A DNA stretch of 12,569 bases from Azonexaceae bacterium (GTDB lineage: Bacteria > Pseudomonadota > Gammaproteobacteria > Burkholderiales > Rhodocyclaceae). Below, piece after piece: positions 9,410 through 12,569 of the stretch. The first letter of the stretch is position 1. The number at the start of each line of letters is the position of its first letter. The DNA lies in NCBI GenBank assembly GCA_009469665.1, contig SSTB01000268.1, positions 1-12,569 on the forward strand, read 5' to 3'. Below the pieces are notes generated by a model. That model saw only the letters and a program-made list of their open reading frames with translations. It had not been told where the DNA came from and did no database searches. The translations under genes and the position numbers were made by a program.

Positions 9410-9418
9410 TCACAGGGT

Positions 9419-11029
9419 TCACGATTCATCGCGATAGCGATTGGTAATAGGATAACGCCAATCCTTGCCGAAGCCACGCGGGGTGATGCGAATTCCCACC
9501 GGCGCCTGACGGCGCTTGTACTCGGCAATGCGCAGCAAACGCACCACGCGGCGCACGGCTTCTTCGGGGAGGCCGGCCGCAACGATCTCCCTGGGCGAAC
9601 GGTCCTCTTCCATGTAGGCGGCGACGATGGCGTCGAGGACTTCGTAGGGGGGCAAGGAATCCTGGTCGGTCTGGTTGGGCCGCAATTCGGCGGAGGGCGG
9701 ACGCACCAGAATGTTTTCCGGGATCACCGGCGCAATCCAGTTACGATAGCGGGATATGCGGTAAACCATGGTTTTGTACACGTCCTTGATGACGGCAAAC
9801 CCTCCGGCCATGTCGCCGTACAACGTCGCGTAGCCAACGGCCATTTCCGACTTGTTGCCGGTGGTCAGCACCAGCGCCCCCGTCTTGTTGGAAAGCGCCA
9901 TGAGGATCATGCCCCGAATGCGGGCCTGGAGGTTCTCCTCCGTCGTGTCCGGGGGAAGGCCGGCAAATTCCGGCGCCAGCAGGGCGTCGAAGGTCGCCAT
10001 GGCGCTCGCGATGGGAATCTCATCGTAGCGCACCCCCAGGGTACGTACCATGGCCCGGCTGTCGTCCAGGCTCATGTCCGCCGTGTAAGGCGAGGGCATC
10101 ATCACCGCCCGCACTCGATCGGCCCCCAGGGCATCGACAGCCACGCACAAGGTCAAGGCCGAATCGATTCCGCCAGAGAGGCCGATGATCGCGCCCGGAA
10201 AGCCGTTCTTGCCGATGTAATCGCGCACACCGAGAACCAGAGCACCGTAGGCTTCGGCCTCGACCGCAAGGGGTTGCGCCTGCTGGGCGGAGGTCAGACG
10301 ACCGCCGGAGAATTCGACTAGGCCAAGGACTTCTTCGAACTGCGGCAGGCTCATCGCCAGACGACCGCCAGCGTCCAAAGCGAAGGAAGCGCCGTCGAAG
10401 ACCAATTCGTCCTGACCGCCCACCAGATTGGCGTAAATCGCTGCCACGCCAGTCGCCCGCACCCGCTGGGTGAGTATTTCCGCCCGCAACGCCTGTTTTT
10501 CCAGGTGTAGCGGCGAGGCGTTGAGGACCAGCAACAGTTCTGCCCCGGCCTGCCGGGCAAGTTCCGCCGACCCTGGCTCCCAAATATCGGCACAGATATT
10601 GATACCGCAGGCTACGCCGCCAATGGAGACGACGCAGGCCTCGCCTCCCGGCTCAAAGTAGCGTTTCTCGTCGAATACCTCGTAATTGGGCAGACGCTGC
10701 TTGCGGTAGCTTGCCACACGCCGACCATCGGACAGCACGGCTGCGGCGTTGAAGCGTCGGCCATCGTCCGCCTCCTCGGGGAAGCCCACCACCAGGGTGA
10801 TTCCGACGGCTTGCCGGGCCAGGTCTTCAAGCGCCGCCGCTGCGGCCCGATAGAAATCGGGGCGCAAGAGCAAGTCCTCGGGGGGATAGCCGCTGAGCGC
10901 CAGTTCGGGGGTCAGGAGAACCTGGGCCCCCGCTTTCCGAGCCTCTACCGCCCAGGCGGCAATCCGGGCTGCGTTTCCCGCGAGATCGCCGACGACGGCA
11001 TTGAACTGGGCGACGGCGATCTTCAACAT
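9419..11029 (-). CDS. nadE: Glutamine-dependent NAD+ synthetase NadE
   Basis: A 536-residue two-domain enzyme that amidates nicotinate adenine dinucleotide to NAD+, taking ammonia from glutamine and releasing AMP and PPi. Residues 1 to about 245 are a nitrilase-type glutaminase domain with the Glu-Lys-Cys triad visible as Glu42 in PELALSGYPPEDLL, Lys110 in RKQRLPNY and Cys146 in GINICADIW. The remainder is the synthetase domain, with the PP-loop SGGIDS (285-290), TTGNKSEMAVGY (389-400) and LYGDMAGGFAVIKDVYKT. The ATG at 11029 was chosen because MLKIAVAQFN is the conserved start of the family; the open frame extends further upstream, but only antisense to ppa. It lies 10 bp after the ppa stop and 21 bp before glnB. 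PPase encoded upstream would remove the PPi it makes. Confidence 0.96.
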   Translation of the reverse strand: MLKIAVAQFNAVVGDLAGNAARIAAWAVEARKAGAQVLLTPELALSGYPPEDLLLRPDFYRAAAAALEDLARQAVGITLVVGFPEEADDGRRFNAAAVLSDGRRVASYRKQRLPNYEVFDEKRYFEPGGEACVVSIGGVACGINICADIWEPGSAELARQAGAELLLVLNASPLHLEKQALRAEILTQRVRATGVAAIYANLVGGQDELVFDGASFALDAGGRLAMSLPQFEEVLGLVEFSGGRLTSAQQAQPLAVEAEAYGALVLGVRDYIGKNGFPGAIIGLSGGIDSALTLCVAVDALGADRVRAVMMPSPYTADMSLDDSRAMVRTLGVRYDEIPIASAMATFDALLAPEFAGLPPDTTEENLQARIRGMILMALSNKTGALVLTTGNKSEMAVGYATLYGDMAGGFAVIKDVYKTMVYRISRYRNWIAPVIPENILVRPPSAELRPNQTDQDSLPPYEVLDAIVAAYMEEDRSPREIVAAGLPEEAVRRVVRLLRIAEYKRRQAPVGIRITPRGFGKDWRYPITNRYRDES

Positions 11030-11039
11030 CCGGGATCGC

Positions 11040-11588
11040 TCAATAGGCGGGCTTTTCCTTGGCGTCGTCATAGCGGGCGACACCTTCCATGATTTCCTTC
11101 TTGGCTTCCTCGGGGCCGCACCAGCCCGTGACCTTGACGAACTTGCCGGGCTCCAGATCCTTGTAGTGGGCAAAGAAGTGGGCGATCTGGTCGAGGATGA
11201 TGGTCGGGATGTCGGCGTGGGTCTGCACGCTGCGGTACATGGGGGTGAGCTTGTCCACCGGCACGGCGAGCAGTTTGGCATCGGCACCGGCCTCGTCGGT
11301 CATGGCCAGCATGCCGATGGGACGGCAACGCACCACGACGCCCGGAGGCAGCGGGAACTGGGTCACCACCAGAACATCCACCGGATCGCCGTCGCCGGCG
11401 ATGGTGTGGGGGATGTAGCCATAGTTGCAGGGATAGTGCATGGCCGTGCCCATGAAGCGATCGACGAAGATGGCGCCGCTTTCCTTGTCGACTTCGTATT
11501 TGATGGGATCAGCGTGGGCCGAGATTTCGATGACGACGTTGAAATCGTTGGGGAGGGACTTGCCGGAGGGTACGTTGTTGAGGGCCAT
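11040..11588 (-). CDS. ppa: Inorganic pyrophosphatase (family I)
   Basis: A 182-residue cytosolic enzyme hydrolysing pyrophosphate to phosphate, driving biosynthetic reactions such as NAD synthesis. The family I signature DGDPVD (66-71), with metal-binding aspartates, is intact. Other family blocks are [16 protein letters not shown] near the start, [11 protein letters not shown], and the C-terminal [20 protein letters not shown]. Length is close to E. coli Ppa (176 residues). It is the first gene of the ppa-nadE-glnB-unknown group and is divergent from hemP. A TATAAT box lies 33 bases upstream, and a modest GAAGAG precedes the ATG. Confidence 0.97.
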   Translation of the reverse strand: MALNNVPSGKSLPNDFNVVIEISAHADPIKYEVDKESGAIFVDRFMGTAMHYPCNYGYIPHTIAGDGDPVDVLVVTQFPLPPGVVVRCRPIGMLAMTDEAGADAKLLAVPVDKLTPMYRSVQTHADIPTIILDQIAHFFAHYKDLEPGKFVKVTGWCGPEEAKKEIMEGVARYDDAKEKPAY

Positions 11589-11620
11589 GACGATCTCTTC
11601 GGGTTGTTGTGAAAGCGGCG

Positions 11621-11626
11621 ATTATA
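11621..11626 (-). promoter_or_regulatory. -10 box for the ppa-nadE-glnB operon
   Basis: TATAAT reads on the minus strand 33 bases upstream of the ppa ATG. I find no convincing -35 at 16-18 bases (ACCGCA is what is there), so the start point is uncertain. No sigma-54 GG-N10-GC element is evident near it, although the operon carries glnB. Confidence 0.4.
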
Positions 11627-11670
11627 GCGCTGCCCTTCCGGGCTGCGGTGAGCCTGTGCGCCAAACAAGG

Positions 11671-11685
11671 TCGGGGTTGCCCCGA
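11671..11685. other. Perfect small hairpin in the ppa-hemP gap
   Basis: TCGGGG-TTG-CCCCGA is a perfect 6-bp stem with a 3-base loop located between the divergent ppa and hemP promoters. There is no flanking T-run on either strand, so it is not a usual intrinsic terminator. It may be an operator-like element or chance in GC-rich DNA. Confidence 0.3.
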
Positions 11686-11711
11686 AGGCCAGGACGCCGG
11701 TGACAAACGTA

Positions 11712-11741
11712 TTGACAAGCATTCTCAACAATAATTACAAT
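11712..11741 (+). promoter_or_regulatory. Sigma-70 promoter for hemP-tonB
   Basis: A consensus -35 TTGACA (11712-11717) and a near-consensus -10 TACAAT (11736-11741) are separated by 18 bases. This is the best promoter in the window, 31-60 bases upstream of the hemP ATG and in a locally AT-rich stretch. Both hexamers are overlapped by Fur-box-like sequences, which indicates repression when iron is plentiful. Confidence 0.75.
11713..11727 (+). promoter_or_regulatory. Fur-box-like site over the hemP -35
   Basis: The 15-mer TGACAAGCATTCTCA matches the 7-1-7 Fur consensus TGATAATCATTATCA at 12 of 15 positions and covers most of the -35 hexamer. Fur-Fe2+ binding here would block polymerase. Motif match seen in sequence; regulation inferred. 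Confidence 0.65.
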
Positions 11742-11755
11742 GCGAACCATTCTCA
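11741..11755 (+). promoter_or_regulatory. Second Fur-box-like site downstream of the hemP -10
   Basis: TGCGAACCATTCTCA matches the 7-1-7 Fur consensus at 11 of 15 positions and touches the last base of the -10 box, covering the likely transcription start. Its centre is 28 bases from that of the first site. The pair shares CATTCTCA, and two operators across the promoter would give tight iron control. Confidence 0.6.
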
Positions 11756-11771
11756 TTTTCGTTTGCATTCC

Positions 11772-11960
11772 ATGAATTCCCAGCCCCCCCCGCCGTCGCC
11801 CGCACCGACTTCAACCGCTGTCCCCGATATCAACCGCTCTCCGGACCCCATCCCAAGCAGGGCCTTGTTTGGCGGTCATCAGGCAGTCGAAATAGAACAC
11901 GCCGGCCAGCGCTATCTGCTCCGCATCACCCGCGAAAACAAACTGATTCTGACCAAGTAG
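11772..11960 (+). CDS. hemP: Hemin uptake protein HemP
   Basis: A 62-residue protein whose C-terminal half, FGGHQAVEIEHAGQRYLLRITRENKLILTK, contains the HemP family core (V.I.H.G..Y.LR.TR..KLILTK). HemP/HmuP proteins are encoded with haem uptake genes and in some alpha- and betaproteobacteria are reported to act in activation of the haem receptor gene. The first 30 residues are a proline- and serine-rich tail not part of the domain. The ATG was chosen because the only longer start (GTG at 11700) lies upstream of the promoter. There is no obvious ribosome site. It is followed by tonB on the same strand after 78 bp, consistent with an iron-controlled uptake operon extending past the window. Confidence 0.92.
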   Translation: MNSQPPPPSPAPTSTAVPDINRSPDPIPSRALFGGHQAVEIEHAGQRYLLRITRENKLILTK

Positions 11961-12038
11961 CCCGCGCTGCCGCCCGTTGGCCAGGCCTGTGCCGGCCCCA
12001 TCCGACCCATGGGCTTGCCGCACCCACGACCCGCCACG

Positions 12039-12569
12039 ATGTCCTACGCGCTCTCCCGTCCATCACCTCTGTACCGCAGCAGTCTGCTCGCCACCGTCGT
12101 CGGTGCCCATGTCGGACTCCTGCTGGTCGTCGTCGCCGCTCGGACGATCGCCCCCCAGATCATGGAGTTGCCCCTGGTAGTCGAGCTCCTGCCGCCAGTC
12201 GAGCAGCCTGTACAGCACAAACCTTTACCCATCGTCGCTCCCAAGCCGGTCCCCCAGAAGATCCAGGCGAAGAAGATCGTCCCGGTTCTGGAAACCACGA
12301 CCAGCGAAGCGCCGGCCCCCACGGCCCCGATGGTCGCACCAAGCCCGCCGGCACCGCCCGCCCCGGCGCCGGCGCCGGTCCAGGAAGCCATCGTCCAGCC
12401 CCGCTTCGACGCCGACTACCTGAAGAACCCGGCCCCACCCTACCCGCCGCTGTCCCGCCGCCTGGGCGAAGAAGGCAAGGTCATCCTGCGGGTGCTCGTA
12501 TCCCCCGGCGGTACGGCCGAGACGGTGGAAATCAAGACTTCCTCCGGCAGCCACCGCCTCGACGAAGCC
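12039..12569 (+). CDS. tonB: Energy transducer TonB, 5' part (runs off the window)
   Basis: The first 177 codons are present with no stop; the gene continues beyond the window. TonB links the inner-membrane ExbBD motor to outer-membrane receptors. An N-terminal membrane anchor (about 15-38) has a His at residue 24 in the GAHVGLLL context, matching the essential anchor histidine of TonB. A proline-rich spacer (about 44-118) ends in a PAPPAPAPAP run. The C-terminal domain begins at DYLKNPAPPYPPLSRRLGEE and continues through GKVILRVLVSPGGTAETVEIKTSSG. An in-frame ATG at 12009 would add 10 residues, and neither start has a Shine-Dalgarno; the inner one was chosen because the short tail before the anchor is more usual. 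It follows hemP and should share its Fur-controlled promoter. exbB/exbD or a receptor gene may follow outside the window. Confidence 0.92.
   Translation, partial: MSYALSRPSPLYRSSLLATVVGAHVGLLLVVVAARTIAPQIMELPLVVELLPPVEQPVQHKPLPIVAPKPVPQKIQAKKIVPVLETTTSEAPAPTAPMVAPSPPAPPAPAPAPVQEAIVQPRFDADYLKNPAPPYPPLSRRLGEEGKVILRVLVSPGGTAETVEIKTSSGSHRLDEA

Noticed and set aside
11030..11287. Upstream extension of the nadE frame by 86 codons
   Set aside because: It overlaps ppa in another frame and is low-complexity; the NadE family starts at MLKIAVAQFN.

Overview
The window is a GC-rich, gene-dense chromosomal segment. It carries 14 protein genes (two cut by the window ends) and has no intergenic gap over about 185 bp. 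I see no RNA genes, insertion sequences, CRISPR arrays or prophage genes. The gene set (divergent trxB and ftsK-lolA, a P-II gene behind a glutamine-dependent nadE, hemP followed by tonB) and the codon and protein style suggest a betaproteobacterium, most likely of the Rhodocyclales (Azospira/Dechloromonas/Azoarcus-like). That placement is inference from gene content and order, not from a search.

Layout. (1) 2-2052, plus strand: the C-terminal end of an HD-GYP (c-di-GMP phosphodiesterase-type) protein, a porin-like outer-membrane beta-barrel, and a small secreted phosphate-binding-protein-like (PstS-like) protein. The gaps are only 6 and 11 bp. This may be one signalling and envelope module. 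(2) 2180-6947, minus strand, read right to left: a Crp/Fnr regulator, ftsK, lolA, and a membrane protein with DUF5924 and DUF2914 features. The regulator and ftsK are separated by one base, and ftsK and lolA overlap in ATGA. (3) 6948-7077: a divergent promoter region with a TATAAT box for each direction. (4) 7078-8660, plus strand: trxB (thioredoxin reductase) and an Smr-domain protein. (5) 8706-11588, minus strand, read right to left: ppa, nadE, glnB and an unrecognised 111-residue protein, with gaps of 10, 21 and 17 bp, forming a tight operon. (6) 11589-11771: a divergent control region with a good sigma-70 promoter for hemP overlapped by two Fur-box-like 15-mers. (7) 11772-12569, plus strand: hemP and the first 177 codons of a tonB gene that runs off the window.

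How they work together. The minus-strand group 2 handles chromosome segregation and division (FtsK) and outer-membrane lipoprotein transport (LolA), headed by a cyclic-nucleotide-type regulator. Group 5 links pyrophosphate removal, NAD synthesis (which makes PPi and uses glutamine) and the nitrogen/carbon sensor P-II. Group 7 is iron or haem uptake with an apparent Fur operator. Most of the window is housekeeping. The points most worth a second look are the HD-GYP/porin/PstS-like trio, the unknown protein closing the P-II operon, and the DUF5924/DUF2914 protein attached to ftsK-lolA.
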